A DNA stretch of 64,000 bases from Kordia sp965283645 (GTDB lineage: Bacteria > Bacteroidota > Bacteroidia > Flavobacteriales > Flavobacteriaceae): positions 4,588,001 through 4,652,000 of the forward strand of contig NZ_CBDIPG010000001.1 of assembly GCF_965283645.1 (NCBI RefSeq), in the 5' to 3' direction. Position 1 is the stretch's first letter. Each line of letters opens with the position of its first letter. The position numbers were made by a program, and so were the translations under genes. Shown piece after piece: positions 27,176-35,552 of the stretch. The notes beneath the pieces were generated by a model, which saw nothing but the letters and a program-made list of their open reading frames with translations, searched no databases and was not told the DNA's origin.

Positions 27176-28459
27176 TTGAATAAAATTTTCAAATATCTCT
27201 TTGATATTGGAAGATTAGAACCTTTCGAAATAAAAAACAGCAGTTTTACATTCTGTTTAGCATCACCAAGTACGTATGTATATGTGATGATAATGCTGTA
27301 TTACAACCCTGGTTTAATCATTCCGTATTATGGACAAGAAGTGTTTACACTATTGTTTATGCTTGTTGGATTGGTGCCGTATGTTAAAAGTAAATTTTTA
27401 AATGAAGTTTATGGTTGGATTGTGTTTTGGACATTAATCATATTTCAATTTTACCTTACGTATACAACCGCATTAAATAACTTTTCGCTCGACTATTTAT
27501 TGGTTACCTACGTATTCATATTCGGATCAGTATTGTTATTAAGTAACCGATTGTTGGTCATATTATTTAGTGCTTCACAATTGATACATCTTGCGTATCG
27601 TGTTCATTATTCTGAATTAGACAACATTTCCGAAAGTGCCATTTTGGTGTCTATGAGTACGATATTTATATTTTCATTTTTGGTGATGAATGGTTTAATT
27701 CGATATAGAAAAAACCTTGAATCTGTCAATTCACAACTAGAAGATCGTATCAAACAACGTACTGCAGATCTTGAAAATAGAGCCAAAGAGTTATTGCGAA
27801 AAAACAAAGATTTAGAAGAATTTGCGTATGTAGTTTCACACGATTTAAAACGTCCGTTACGCAATATCTATACATTAACCGATTGGCTTACGGAAGATAC
27901 TGCGCAGGAGTTTAATGATACCGCAAATAAAAGTTTACGCTTGATTAAAGAACAAGTGACACAAATGGATTTGTTAGTGGAAGGAATTTTGAACTATTCG
28001 CTTCAAATGGACACCGATCAAGTTAAAAAAACGGTTGATGCACAGGCACTTGTAGAACGAATTATTACAGTGAATTCTGGTGAACATGTTCGCATTATAC
28101 TTGAAAAAAAGTTGCCAAAAGTATCGTTTAATGAATCGCAACTATTGCAAGTATTTCAAAATTTAATTCAAAATGCCATTAAGCATAACGACAAAAACAA
28201 CGTTGAAATTCACATTGATTACACTGTGGTAAATGAAAAATATCAATTTTCAATTCGTGATAATGGACCCGGAATTGAAGAAAAATACTTTGACAAAATT
28301 TTTGAATTATTTCAAAAACTTCAAATGGAAACCGAAGTAGATTCAGTCGGAATTGGTTTGGCTTTGGTGAAAAAAATAATAGAACGCAATGGCGGAGAAA
28401 TATTTGTTGAAAGTGAATTAAAAAAAGGAACTACTTTCTTTTTTACCATTCAACAATAA
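27176..28459 (+). CDS. Membrane sensor histidine kinase (paralogue 1)
   Basis: 427 residues with a TTG start, chosen because the N-terminus then aligns with the next gene over its full length (RLEPFEIKNSS, LEPFEIKNSS). Five or six membrane helices fill residues 20-165. A short coiled coil leads into the HisKA box VVSHDLKRPLRN (His222). The ATPase domain has NLIQNAIKH, RDNGPGI and GIGLALVKK. No response regulator is adjacent, so it is an orphan kinase. Confidence 0.88.
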   Translation: MNKIFKYLFDIGRLEPFEIKNSSFTFCLASPSTYVYVMIMLYYNPGLIIPYYGQEVFTLLFMLVGLVPYVKSKFLNEVYGWIVFWTLIIFQFYLTYTTALNNFSLDYLLVTYVFIFGSVLLLSNRLLVILFSASQLIHLAYRVHYSELDNISESAILVSMSTIFIFSFLVMNGLIRYRKNLESVNSQLEDRIKQRTADLENRAKELLRKNKDLEEFAYVVSHDLKRPLRNIYTLTDWLTEDTAQEFNDTANKSLRLIKEQVTQMDLLVEGILNYSLQMDTDQVKKTVDAQALVERIITVNSGEHVRIILEKKLPKVSFNESQLLQVFQNLIQNAIKHNDKNNVEIHIDYTVVNEKYQFSIRDNGPGIEEKYFDKIFELFQKLQMETEVDSVGIGLALVKKIIERNGGEIFVESELKKGTTFFFTIQQ

Positions 28460-28510
28460 CATTCATACGTAAATTCATTCAAACTCGAATAGCGCATTAC
28501 TTTATTTAAT

Positions 28511-29791
28511 ATGATGAGACAATTCCTTAAAAAAATAGGAAAATTGGAGCCTTTTGAAATCAAGAATAGTAGCATAACGCTTATTCTTGGTGCGCCAAGT
28601 ACATTTATCTATTTGGAAGTAATGAAATATTACAATCCAGATTTGATAATGCCTTTTTACGGAAATATCATCTTTGCGTGTTTCTTTTTATTAGTAGGAA
28701 TTTTACCCTATTTGAATCATAAATCATTAGTTAATTACTATGGTTGGTTTGTGTTTATATCCACCATGTCATTTCAACATTACTTAACCTACGCAACAAG
28801 TTTAAATAACTTTTCACTAGATTTTTTATTGGTTACGTATGTATTTATTTTTGGATCAGTATTACTGCTGAGCAATCGAATTTTAGTCTTACTATACAGT
28901 GCTTCTGAGTTGTTGCATCTTTTGTATCATGTATACAATTCAAATCTTGATAGCATGTCCGAAAGCGCTATAGTACTATCATTGGCAACTATTTTTGTAT
29001 TTTCTTTTTTGGTGATGAATGGTTTTTTAAGATATCGAAAAAAGCTTGAATTTATCAATGCAAATTTAGAAGATACAGTAAAACAGCGAACGCTCGATAT
29101 TGAAAACAGAGCCAGAGAATTATTGCGAAAAAACAAGGACTTAGAAGAATTTGCCTATGTAGTTTCACACGATTTAAAACGCCCGTTGCGAAACATGTAC
29201 ACATTATCAGATTGGCTTACGGAAGATAAAGACAACGATTTTGATGAAGAAACTACCAAAAGTTTAGAATTGATAAAAGAGCAAATTATCCAAATGGATT
29301 TGTTGGTAGAAGGAATTCTGAATTATTCGTTGCAAATGGACACGGAGCAAGTTACAAAAACTGTTGATGTACAGCATTTAGTAGAACGTATCATTTCAGT
29401 AAACTCACATAAAAACGTTCAAATATACATTCAAAAACCATTACCGAAACTAGAATTTAACGAGTCGCAACTATTGCAACTATTTCAAAATCTCATACAA
29501 AACGCTATAAAGCATACTGATAAAAAAAACGTAGAAATTCATATTGATTACAACCAAACTGCTACGCATCATCAATTTTCGATACGAGATAATGGACCAG
29601 GAATTGAAGTGCAATATCATGAAAAAATATTTCAACTATTTCAAAAACTTGAAGCTGAAACCAAAGGAAATTCTATAGGAATTGGCTTGGCTTTAGTAAA
29701 GAAAATCTTAGAACGCACTGATGGAGAAATATTCGTGAAAAGCACCAAAGGTAGTGGGACAACATTCGTATTTACAATTCCTAAAAAATAG
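28511..29791 (+). CDS. Membrane sensor histidine kinase (paralogue 2)
   Basis: 426 residues, a tandem duplicate of the preceding kinase 51 bp downstream, with an ATG start. It has the same architecture: multi-helix N-terminal membrane domain without a large periplasmic sensor, coiled coil, HisKA with His220, and an HATPase domain with NLIQNAIKH, RDNGPGI and GIGLALVKK. The membrane domains differ more than the kinase cores, suggesting divergent signals and perhaps a shared response regulator elsewhere. Confidence 0.88.
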   Translation: MMRQFLKKIGKLEPFEIKNSSITLILGAPSTFIYLEVMKYYNPDLIMPFYGNIIFACFFLLVGILPYLNHKSLVNYYGWFVFISTMSFQHYLTYATSLNNFSLDFLLVTYVFIFGSVLLLSNRILVLLYSASELLHLLYHVYNSNLDSMSESAIVLSLATIFVFSFLVMNGFLRYRKKLEFINANLEDTVKQRTLDIENRARELLRKNKDLEEFAYVVSHDLKRPLRNMYTLSDWLTEDKDNDFDEETTKSLELIKEQIIQMDLLVEGILNYSLQMDTEQVTKTVDVQHLVERIISVNSHKNVQIYIQKPLPKLEFNESQLLQLFQNLIQNAIKHTDKKNVEIHIDYNQTATHHQFSIRDNGPGIEVQYHEKIFQLFQKLEAETKGNSIGIGLALVKKILERTDGEIFVKSTKGSGTTFVFTIPKK

Positions 29792-29833
29792 TAGATATAG
29801 CTTTGTAATATTTCAATATGTCATAAAATTAGT

Positions 29834-29841
29834 TATTTTTG
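29834..29841 (+). promoter_or_regulatory. -7 box of TPR-AraC regulator 1
   Basis: TATTTTTG within GTTATTTTTG; the same decamer lies upstream of the second regulator. It overlaps an in-frame TTG at 29839, which argues for the ATG at 29878 as start. Confidence 0.5.
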
Positions 29842-29877
29842 GGTATTCCCAGGAAAAAAGAACCACAACAAAAATAT

Positions 29878-31683
29878 ATGTCTGTATCCCTCATTAAAAA
29901 GTATCATACACTTTTTCTGTGTATCATTATGACTTACGTTTCTAGCACTGTATGTTCACAAAATACTGCTACTACACCTACAAAAATAGATACGGTTGCG
30001 TTTAAAAAATCATTAGAAGGAAAATCACTTTATCCTCTAGTACTACAAATGTATGAGTTACAAGAATTAGATTCTTTAAGGACGGTTATTATAGCTAAGC
30101 ACATTGAAAATGCATACGTAAAATTTGGAAACCTAAAAGAAATTGCTGGTGCATGTATATCATTAGCAGTTTGGGAAGAAACCTTAGGTAATTTTGATAG
30201 ATCATTAGCCTTACTAGAAAGAGGAATTAAAATTTCCAGAGATATAAAAAATGACAGTATATTATACCTAGGCTTGCAGCGTAAAGGTGTTGCCGCTTAT
30301 TACCAAGCTGATCACGAGTCAGCATTAGAATCTTATTATGAAGCATTGACAATTGCTAAAAACGAAAAAAATAAAAAAAGAGAAATCTTTGTTGAAAGTA
30401 ATATTGCTTTGGTAAAAATGCAAGCAAAAGATAGAGCTGGTGCTATTGAATTACTGCTTAGAATTATTGAAGAAATAAAAAAGGAACCGAGTTTAGTAAA
30501 TCCATATGAAAAATTAGATATATACATAAATCTTTGTGGAGCATATATATATCTTGAAGATTTTGATGCGGCAATTAGCTATTGTGAACAGGGCGCAGCA
30601 ATAAAAGTTGATCCATACGATTCGCTTGATAAAGCACATTTTTTATCAGCTTTTGCTGAAATTGCTAGGGATAAAAAAGAATATGAAAAATGCCATCAAC
30701 TTTTAGATGAAGCAGAAGAAATAATGGAAAATCGTGTGGGGCACGAAAACTTGGAGTTATTCTTAAAATTTTATAGAGCAAAGGCTTATTTTGATGAAGG
30801 AAAGTATCAATTAGTTATAGATGAACTTCTTAAAATTGAAGAAATCAAAAATGAATACGATATTGAAATTTTGAGTTTACAACAAATGTATTATCTCTTG
30901 GCAAAATCATATAAAGAGCTTGGAAATACAGATGAAGCTATAATCTATTATGATAAAGGAGAACAAATAAGTAATGAAAATGATAAGAAACGTGATGAAA
31001 TAAACACAAATCTTATCGAAAAATATGACCTTCCAGAACTGAAAGAAGAAATAGAGGAATTAAAACAAAAATCACAACGCACAAAACTCTTTTATATTTC
31101 AGGTATAATTTTATTAATTATTGTCATTATTGGTTTACTAATATTCAATAAAAAACAACAACAAAAAAACAAACAACGTTTTGAAACGCTAATGAGTCAG
31201 TTAGAAGAAAAACGTCAAAAAGGGAACCTTCGTACTGAAGTAAAGCAGCCCGATAAAAAAGTAGAAGCAGTCACAGAAACTAAAGAAACTTCAAAAATAA
31301 AATCTACTGACATTGATCCGAAGATGGCAGAAATCTTAATAAAATTAGATGAATTTGAAGAAAAAGAATTATATCTAAGCAACGAAAGTACCTTAGTAGA
31401 AGTTGCTAAAAAAATTCAAACGAATACAACCTATCTTTCCAAAGTTATCAATACACACAAAGAAAAATCATTTACGTCGTACATTACAGATTTACGCGTA
31501 GATTATGCCATTGAACGTTTGTCACACGATCGTAAATTTAGATCATTTACGATAGGTGCTATTGCACAAGAAATTGGCTTCAAGCGTTCCGAATCTTTCT
31601 CAAAATCGTTCAAGGTGAAAACAGGATTGTATCCTTCATATTTCATAAAAGAACTTGAAAAAAAACTAAACAATAAAACCTAA
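29878..31683 (+). CDS. TPR - transmembrane - AraC-type regulator 1
   Basis: 601 residues from the ATG at 29878, where a signal peptide begins (MSVSLIKKYHTLFLCIIM, cleavage near CSQ). Tetratricopeptide repeats fill about 60-380, outside the cytoplasm. One membrane helix lies at about 404-423, a charged linker follows, and a cytoplasmic AraC/XylS helix-turn-helix pair occupies about 495-595 (LVEVAKKIQTNTTYLSKVIN, IGAIAQEIGFKRSESFSKSFK). The topology lets a periplasmic signal act on a DNA-binding domain. Three GG-leader peptide genes follow, beginning 93 bp downstream. Confidence 0.87.
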   Translation: MSVSLIKKYHTLFLCIIMTYVSSTVCSQNTATTPTKIDTVAFKKSLEGKSLYPLVLQMYELQELDSLRTVIIAKHIENAYVKFGNLKEIAGACISLAVWEETLGNFDRSLALLERGIKISRDIKNDSILYLGLQRKGVAAYYQADHESALESYYEALTIAKNEKNKKREIFVESNIALVKMQAKDRAGAIELLLRIIEEIKKEPSLVNPYEKLDIYINLCGAYIYLEDFDAAISYCEQGAAIKVDPYDSLDKAHFLSAFAEIARDKKEYEKCHQLLDEAEEIMENRVGHENLELFLKFYRAKAYFDEGKYQLVIDELLKIEEIKNEYDIEILSLQQMYYLLAKSYKELGNTDEAIIYYDKGEQISNENDKKRDEINTNLIEKYDLPELKEEIEELKQKSQRTKLFYISGIILLIIVIIGLLIFNKKQQQKNKQRFETLMSQLEEKRQKGNLRTEVKQPDKKVEAVTETKETSKIKSTDIDPKMAEILIKLDEFEEKELYLSNESTLVEVAKKIQTNTTYLSKVINTHKEKSFTSYITDLRVDYAIERLSHDRKFRSFTIGAIAQEIGFKRSESFSKSFKVKTGLYPSYFIKELEKKLNNKT

Positions 31684-31685
31684 TA

Positions 31686-31707
31686 ATCGTTATTTATAAA
31701 TTACGAC
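31686..31707. promoter_or_regulatory. Palindromic operator, copy 1
   Basis: A 22-bp near-palindrome with core TCGTTATTTATAAATTACGA. It ends 32 nt before the TATATTTG box at 31740. It is likely the target of an AraC-type regulator. Confidence 0.7.
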
Positions 31708-31739
31708 AAACACACACAATCATCAATTTTATTTTCTAT

Positions 31740-31747
31740 TATATTTG
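31740..31747 (+). promoter_or_regulatory. -7 box of peptide gene 1
   Basis: TATATTTG, an exact TAnnTTTG match, 29 bp before the ATG at 31777. It lies within a 22-bp tract shared with the next peptide promoter. Confidence 0.7.
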
Positions 31748-31776
31748 ATTCACATTAATTATTAAAATTGAATGAT

Positions 31777-32025
31777 ATGAAAAAAGAAAGAAAACAGAAA
31801 CTGATTATAAGCAAAGTAAAAATATCACAACTAAATACACTTTATGGTGGTTCAGGTGAAAATATTCCTGTAGCATCAATTGTACTTTGCACTGTAGATG
31901 ATCAAACAGGAGATTTAGTTTGTCAAGCAACAAATTATCTAACCTGTGACGATCCAAATTCAGGAACAGGAGCTACAAAAACGAATAGAAGTTTGGTAAA
32001 TTGTATTGTTTCCGCTCAGTGTTAA
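31777..32025 (+). CDS. GG-leader Cys-containing peptide 1
   Basis: 82 residues from the ATG at 31777; an ATG at 31768 adds three residues. The leader MKKERKQKLIISKVKISQLNTLYGG has the K-x-KL-x(3)-KVKIS-x-LN pattern of Bacteroidota natural-product precursors (class I lanthipeptide-like) and ends in a double glycine. The core ends with the block TKTNRSLVNC and a terminal Cys, shared with the next two genes. No lanthionine synthetase or C39 transporter is nearby, so modification is unproven. Confidence 0.75.
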   Translation: MKKERKQKLIISKVKISQLNTLYGGSGENIPVASIVLCTVDDQTGDLVCQATNYLTCDDPNSGTGATKTNRSLVNCIVSAQC

Positions 32026-32103
32026 TTATATAAATTGTTACAACTATTCTAGAAAAATTTCTCTAATTACTTTTCATCTTAAACTAAAAATAAACCTTGG
32101 TTA

Positions 32104-32125
32104 GTCGTGATTTATAAATTACGAC
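32104..32125. promoter_or_regulatory. Palindromic operator, copy 2
   Basis: The most symmetric copy: GTCGT-N-ATTTATAAAT-N-ACGAC, 22 bp. It ends 32 nt before the TATATTTG box at 32158. Confidence 0.75.
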
Positions 32126-32157
32126 TAGCTACGTAAAATGTCAGTTTTATTTTCTAT

Positions 32158-32165
32158 TATATTTG
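32158..32165 (+). promoter_or_regulatory. -7 box of peptide gene 2
   Basis: TATATTTG, preceded by the same TTTTATTTTCTAT tract as in the promoter of peptide gene 1. Confidence 0.7.
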
Positions 32166-32196
32166 AAATAGCATTAACTATTTAAAAGATACGATT

Positions 32197-32415
32197 ATGA
32201 AAAAAGAGAGAAAATTGAAACTGGAAGTTAAAAAAGTGAGTATATCTAAATTGAATAATATCTTTGGTGGTAATGATCCTATAAGTTCTGTTGATTTGCC
32301 GTGTGTTATTACTACTGTAGTAAAAACAATTGTTGGAGTCGATTGTAAGACTGGAGATACCAAAACAAATAGAAGCTTAGTAAATTGTATTGGTGTTGAT
32401 TCAAGAGAATGTTAA
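32197..32415 (+). CDS. GG-leader Cys-containing peptide 2
   Basis: 72 residues. The leader MKKERKLKLEVKKVSISKLNNIFGG is followed by a 47-residue core with four Cys. The C-terminal block GDTKTNRSLVNC and the end REC repeat the pattern of peptides 1 and 3. Its own palindrome and -7 box lie upstream. It probably belongs to the same secreted or modified peptide family. Confidence 0.75.
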   Translation: MKKERKLKLEVKKVSISKLNNIFGGNDPISSVDLPCVITTVVKTIVGVDCKTGDTKTNRSLVNCIGVDSREC

Positions 32416-32616
32416 TTATCTAATATCTAAGTTTGACCAATCAGAAAATTGTTTAAGAAAAATTTACAGCTCATTTACTGCAATAAAGTGTATAATTTGG
32501 TGTAAAAAAATAAAAGTTTTTTGTTGATTGAAAAGAAAGCTCATAAAACTGCCAAATCCAAACTTTATATTCTGATTGTCTAAAAAACAATATTAACTAT
32601 TTTTAAAAATTATAGC

Positions 32617-32862
32617 ATGACAAAAGAAAGAAGATTGAAATTGATTGTGAACAAGGTTAAAATATCAAATTTAAATGGCGTTTTTGGTGGAACTGATAGC
32701 CGTACAGAAACCAATACGTGTGCATATACAGATGAATCTTGTGATACAGGATGTAATTACACGAAAACAGATTCAATAATAGAAACAAAATATTGTTGGA
32801 CAGGAGATACTAAAACTAACAGAAGTCTGGTAAGTTGCCTAAATAATTCTGTAGAATGTTAA
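32617..32862 (+). CDS. GG-leader Cys-containing peptide 3
   Basis: 81 residues. The leader MTKERRLKLIVNKVKISNLNGVFGG is followed by a core with six Cys and the conserved GDTKTNRSLVSC block and terminal EC. The palindrome present before peptides 1, 2 and 4 is not found in its 200-bp upstream region. It may be read from the promoter of peptide 2, since no terminator lies between them. A terminator follows. Confidence 0.75.
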   Translation: MTKERRLKLIVNKVKISNLNGVFGGTDSRTETNTCAYTDESCDTGCNYTKTDSIIETKYCWTGDTKTNRSLVSCLNNSVEC

Positions 32863-32886
32863 TAACATAATAAATAAAAATCACGA

Positions 32887-32919
32887 AAACTCTCTAAATC
32901 ATACTTAGGGAGTTTTTTT
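32887..32919 (+). terminator. Terminator after peptide gene 3
   Basis: AAACTCTCTAA pairs with TTAGGGAGTTT (one mismatch, 7-nt loop), followed by a run of T. Confidence 0.8.
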
Positions 32920-33103
32920 ATCAAACTTTTGAACATAGAGGCGTTTCTAAGAAAAAATCCTCAAAATAATATACACAATAATCTGCATTCTTTCTTAATT
33001 TTAAAATTCAACTTTTAGGCAAAATCACCTATTTTGTACCATACAAAACTAAGTGTATGTTATAAAATAAAGAAAAATATAGATGATTACTTTTAAAAAG
33101 CCT

Positions 33104-33125
33104 GTCTCAATTTATAAAATACGAG
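33104..33125. promoter_or_regulatory. Palindromic operator, weak copy 3
   Basis: GTCTCAATTTATAAAATACG and two further bases resemble the peptide-gene operators but with broken symmetry. It lies 96 nt before the -7 box at 33222, so the spacing differs from the peptide genes. Confidence 0.45.
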
Positions 33126-33221
33126 TTTAGTTACGAAACGTTATTTGCTTGATTACTAACAAAATAATGACGTTTTCCTAAAAATGAAAGCGAAACTCTA
33201 GTAAAAATACGTGAAAACCGT

Positions 33222-33229
33222 TATTTTTG
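33222..33229 (+). promoter_or_regulatory. -7 box of TPR-AraC regulator 2
   Basis: TATTTTTG within GTTATTTTTG, as upstream of regulator 1; 49 bp before the start codon. Confidence 0.5.
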
Positions 33230-33278
33230 ATAGACCACCTATGTAACAACACATCAAAACCCAAGAAAACAACTGTAC

Positions 33279-35042
33279 ATGCGCCTCCAAAAACACATGG
33301 TATTCCTACTGTTAATTATTTTTTTTAGCTACAATCAACAATCATATGCAATTAATACCTGGCAAAATACAATTCAAAGCTTTGATCAGTCAGCGTTTAA
33401 AGCCTCGTTAAAAGAATTGCCGCCAAAAGAATTTGCACGTTTATTTACACAACAATATAGAGAAGATTCTATAAAAGCGAATCTTAGCATTGAATACATA
33501 GAAAATGACATGCTTAACTCGGAAAATCTATATGCGCAATTTTGGGGACATTTTGCATTAGCATATTGGTATAATCAAGCATTAAATCAAGAAAAATCCA
33601 TTGCAAATCTTGACAAAGCATTATCAATAGGTGCATCTTTAAAAGATGATAATTTAATTCTAAATTCCTTGCAATACAAAGGGAAATACTATTTTGATTT
33701 TGGTCGATATGAAGAAGCAATGGAACATTATCTTGAAGCTTTAAAAGTTGCCAAAAAGATTGAAGATAAAGTGAGGCAACAAGTAATTTCTCATGATATT
33801 GGTTTGATAAAAATGCAAACAAATGATTATGAAGGAGGAATTGAATTAATAAAAGGAATACTTGATGAAATTCAAAACGAAAAACCATATTCACTACATA
33901 TAAATATATACATTTCATTAACAAAAGGCTATATCGGACTTGGAGAATATAAGCAAGCAAAACTATTTTGTGAAAAAGGTCTTGAGCTAAGTGAAGAATT
34001 AAATAGTGATGAATCAAAATTTTACTTCTATTCGTTTTTGGCAGAAATTGCCATGCACGATACCAATTTTGAAAAAGCACATGAACTTATTGAAAAGTCA
34101 TTGCGTATAAGTGAAAATACAAATACTCTTGAATATGAAATTCCAATGTTATACATCGAAAAAGGAGAAGTATATTACAAAGAAAAAAAGTTTGATAATG
34201 CTATCCTATACTTATTAAAAGCGGAAAAACTATTAGTAAAATACAAACTCGATTTTATCAAGCAAGAAGAAATGTATGCGCTCTTAGCAAAATCTTACAA
34301 AGAAAAAAATGATATTGAAAACAGTCTAAAATATTACGAAAAAGCAAATGAAGTCTATAAAGAAAATGACAAAAGGCAAGGGAATATAAGTGCGGATATT
34401 ATTAAAAAATATGATTTAAAGTCATTGAAAGATGAATTGTTAGCCGCAGAACAATCATCAAAAAGAACAAAAAACGTATTAATCGTAAGTATTTTTATAG
34501 CGCTTACAACCGTATTAAGTATCATCTTTTTCTATAAAAAGCGAGAAAAAAACAACCAGCGTAAATTTGAAGCACTACTCAAAAGTATAGAAAATGAAAA
34601 AGAAGAAGTTGAAATTGAAGTTGAAAAAACGGAGACAAAGAAAATTGTACAAGCAGAAGTAAAGGAAGTTGAAATCATAGATGAAACGAAAGCAAAACTC
34701 TTAAAAAAACTTGATAATTTCGAAGTAAAACAACTATACTTAAGTAAGCACTGTAGTCTAAATGAAGTTGCCAAAAAACTAAAAACAAATACGTCTTATC
34801 TATCAAAATTAGTAAATGCACATAAAGGAAAATCGTTTACAGCTTACATAACAGATTTACGTGTCAACTATGCAGTCAAAAGATTAAAGAACGATAAAAA
34901 ATTTCGATCTTACACAATTGATTCTATTGCACAAGAAATAGGGTTTAACCGTTCAGAATCCTTTTCAAGAGCTTTTAAAAATAAAACAGGTTTATATCCA
35001 TCGTATTTCATAAAAAACCTTGATAATCAGAATATTGGATAA
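33279..35042 (+). CDS. TPR - transmembrane - AraC-type regulator 2
   Basis: 587 residues, a paralogue of the regulator at 29878. A signal peptide (MRLQKHMVFLLLIIFF to SYA) is followed by TPR repeats to about residue 370 and one membrane helix at about 400-419. An acidic Glu/Lys-rich linker leads to the AraC DNA-binding domain at about 480-580 (LNEVAKKLKTNTSYLSKLVN, IDSIAQEIGFNRSESFSRAFK). The recognition helices are very close to those of regulator 1, so they may share operators. A GG-leader peptide gene follows 100 bp downstream behind a palindrome copy. Confidence 0.87.
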   Translation: MRLQKHMVFLLLIIFFSYNQQSYAINTWQNTIQSFDQSAFKASLKELPPKEFARLFTQQYREDSIKANLSIEYIENDMLNSENLYAQFWGHFALAYWYNQALNQEKSIANLDKALSIGASLKDDNLILNSLQYKGKYYFDFGRYEEAMEHYLEALKVAKKIEDKVRQQVISHDIGLIKMQTNDYEGGIELIKGILDEIQNEKPYSLHINIYISLTKGYIGLGEYKQAKLFCEKGLELSEELNSDESKFYFYSFLAEIAMHDTNFEKAHELIEKSLRISENTNTLEYEIPMLYIEKGEVYYKEKKFDNAILYLLKAEKLLVKYKLDFIKQEEMYALLAKSYKEKNDIENSLKYYEKANEVYKENDKRQGNISADIIKKYDLKSLKDELLAAEQSSKRTKNVLIVSIFIALTTVLSIIFFYKKREKNNQRKFEALLKSIENEKEEVEIEVEKTETKKIVQAEVKEVEIIDETKAKLLKKLDNFEVKQLYLSKHCSLNEVAKKLKTNTSYLSKLVNAHKGKSFTAYITDLRVNYAVKRLKNDKKFRSYTIDSIAQEIGFNRSESFSRAFKNKTGLYPSYFIKNLDNQNIG

Positions 35043-35053
35043 GTTTTTTTGCA

Positions 35054-35075
35054 CTCGTAATTTATGAATTTCTAG
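35054..35075. promoter_or_regulatory. Palindromic operator, copy 4
   Basis: CTCGTAATTTATGAATTTCT and two further bases match the left half of the palindrome well and the right half less. It ends exactly 32 nt before the TATATTTG box at 35108, as in copies 1 and 2. Confidence 0.65.
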
Positions 35076-35107
35076 ATATAAATTACTGTAAAATCATACT
35101 CAGGATA

Positions 35108-35115
35108 TATATTTG
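35108..35115 (+). promoter_or_regulatory. -7 box of peptide gene 4
   Basis: TATATTTG, an exact -7 consensus match, 27 bp before the ATG at 35143. Confidence 0.7.
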
Positions 35116-35142
35116 AGAGTAACTTAGTAAAACCATATAAAA

Positions 35143-35445
35143 ATGAAAAAAAAAGAATTCCTCTCAAAATTAAAATTCCAAAAAACAACAGTTGTATCTT
35201 TCAGTATAATTAGAACTTTAAAAGGTGGAACCTTACAAAATACTGATACGCAGATTGTGTCAGTAGATGGGTTTATGTGTTTGACAACGGTATGTATACC
35301 AAATCCAACATTAGATAACGCATGTTTATCTCAAGATCCTACTGAATGTTCGCGCCCTACAAATTCTAAAACTACAGGAACTGCTTTTTGTTACGGAGAC
35401 CTACCAACGAAAGTTGATTGTGGCTTAACAATAAAGTTATGTTAG
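35143..35445 (+). CDS. GG-leader Cys-containing peptide 4
   Basis: 100 residues. The leader KLKFQKTTVVSFSIIRTLKGG differs from peptides 1-3 but resembles the peptide at the right window edge (LQFKTSTIVNFSNIQSVKGG). The core has seven Cys, including a C-terminal Cys. The promoter layout is the same as for peptides 1 and 2, so it is likely co-regulated with them. Confidence 0.7.
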   Translation: MKKKEFLSKLKFQKTTVVSFSIIRTLKGGTLQNTDTQIVSVDGFMCLTTVCIPNPTLDNACLSQDPTECSRPTNSKTTGTAFCYGDLPTKVDCGLTIKLC

Positions 35446-35470
35446 CTTAGAGAAAAATAAAAACTAAAAA

Positions 35471-35501
35471 AAGAGCTTTTTACATAAAAGCTCTTTTTTT
35501 A
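35471..35501 (+). terminator. Terminator after peptide gene 4
   Basis: AAGAGCTTTT and AAAAGCTCTT form a 10-bp stem with loop TACAT, followed by a T run. Confidence 0.85.
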
Positions 35502-35552
35502 TACATACTGATTTCAGAATAAAAAGTATCTTCGGATTTTATATATTGAAAA

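Larger units (their letters stand above)
32920..33278. other. Intergenic region before TPR-AraC regulator 2
   Basis: No gene. It holds a weaker copy of the palindromic operator at 33104 and a -7 box at 33222, described separately. Confidence 0.55.

Noticed and set aside
33514..34080. 188-codon minus-strand ORF inside TPR-AraC regulator 2
   Set aside because: Antisense shadow of a clear coding gene; composition is that of reversed Lys/Glu-rich sequence.
31777..35445. Complete lanthipeptide cluster
   Set aside because: Leaders look like class I precursors, but no LanB, LanC or C39 transporter gene is present in the window.
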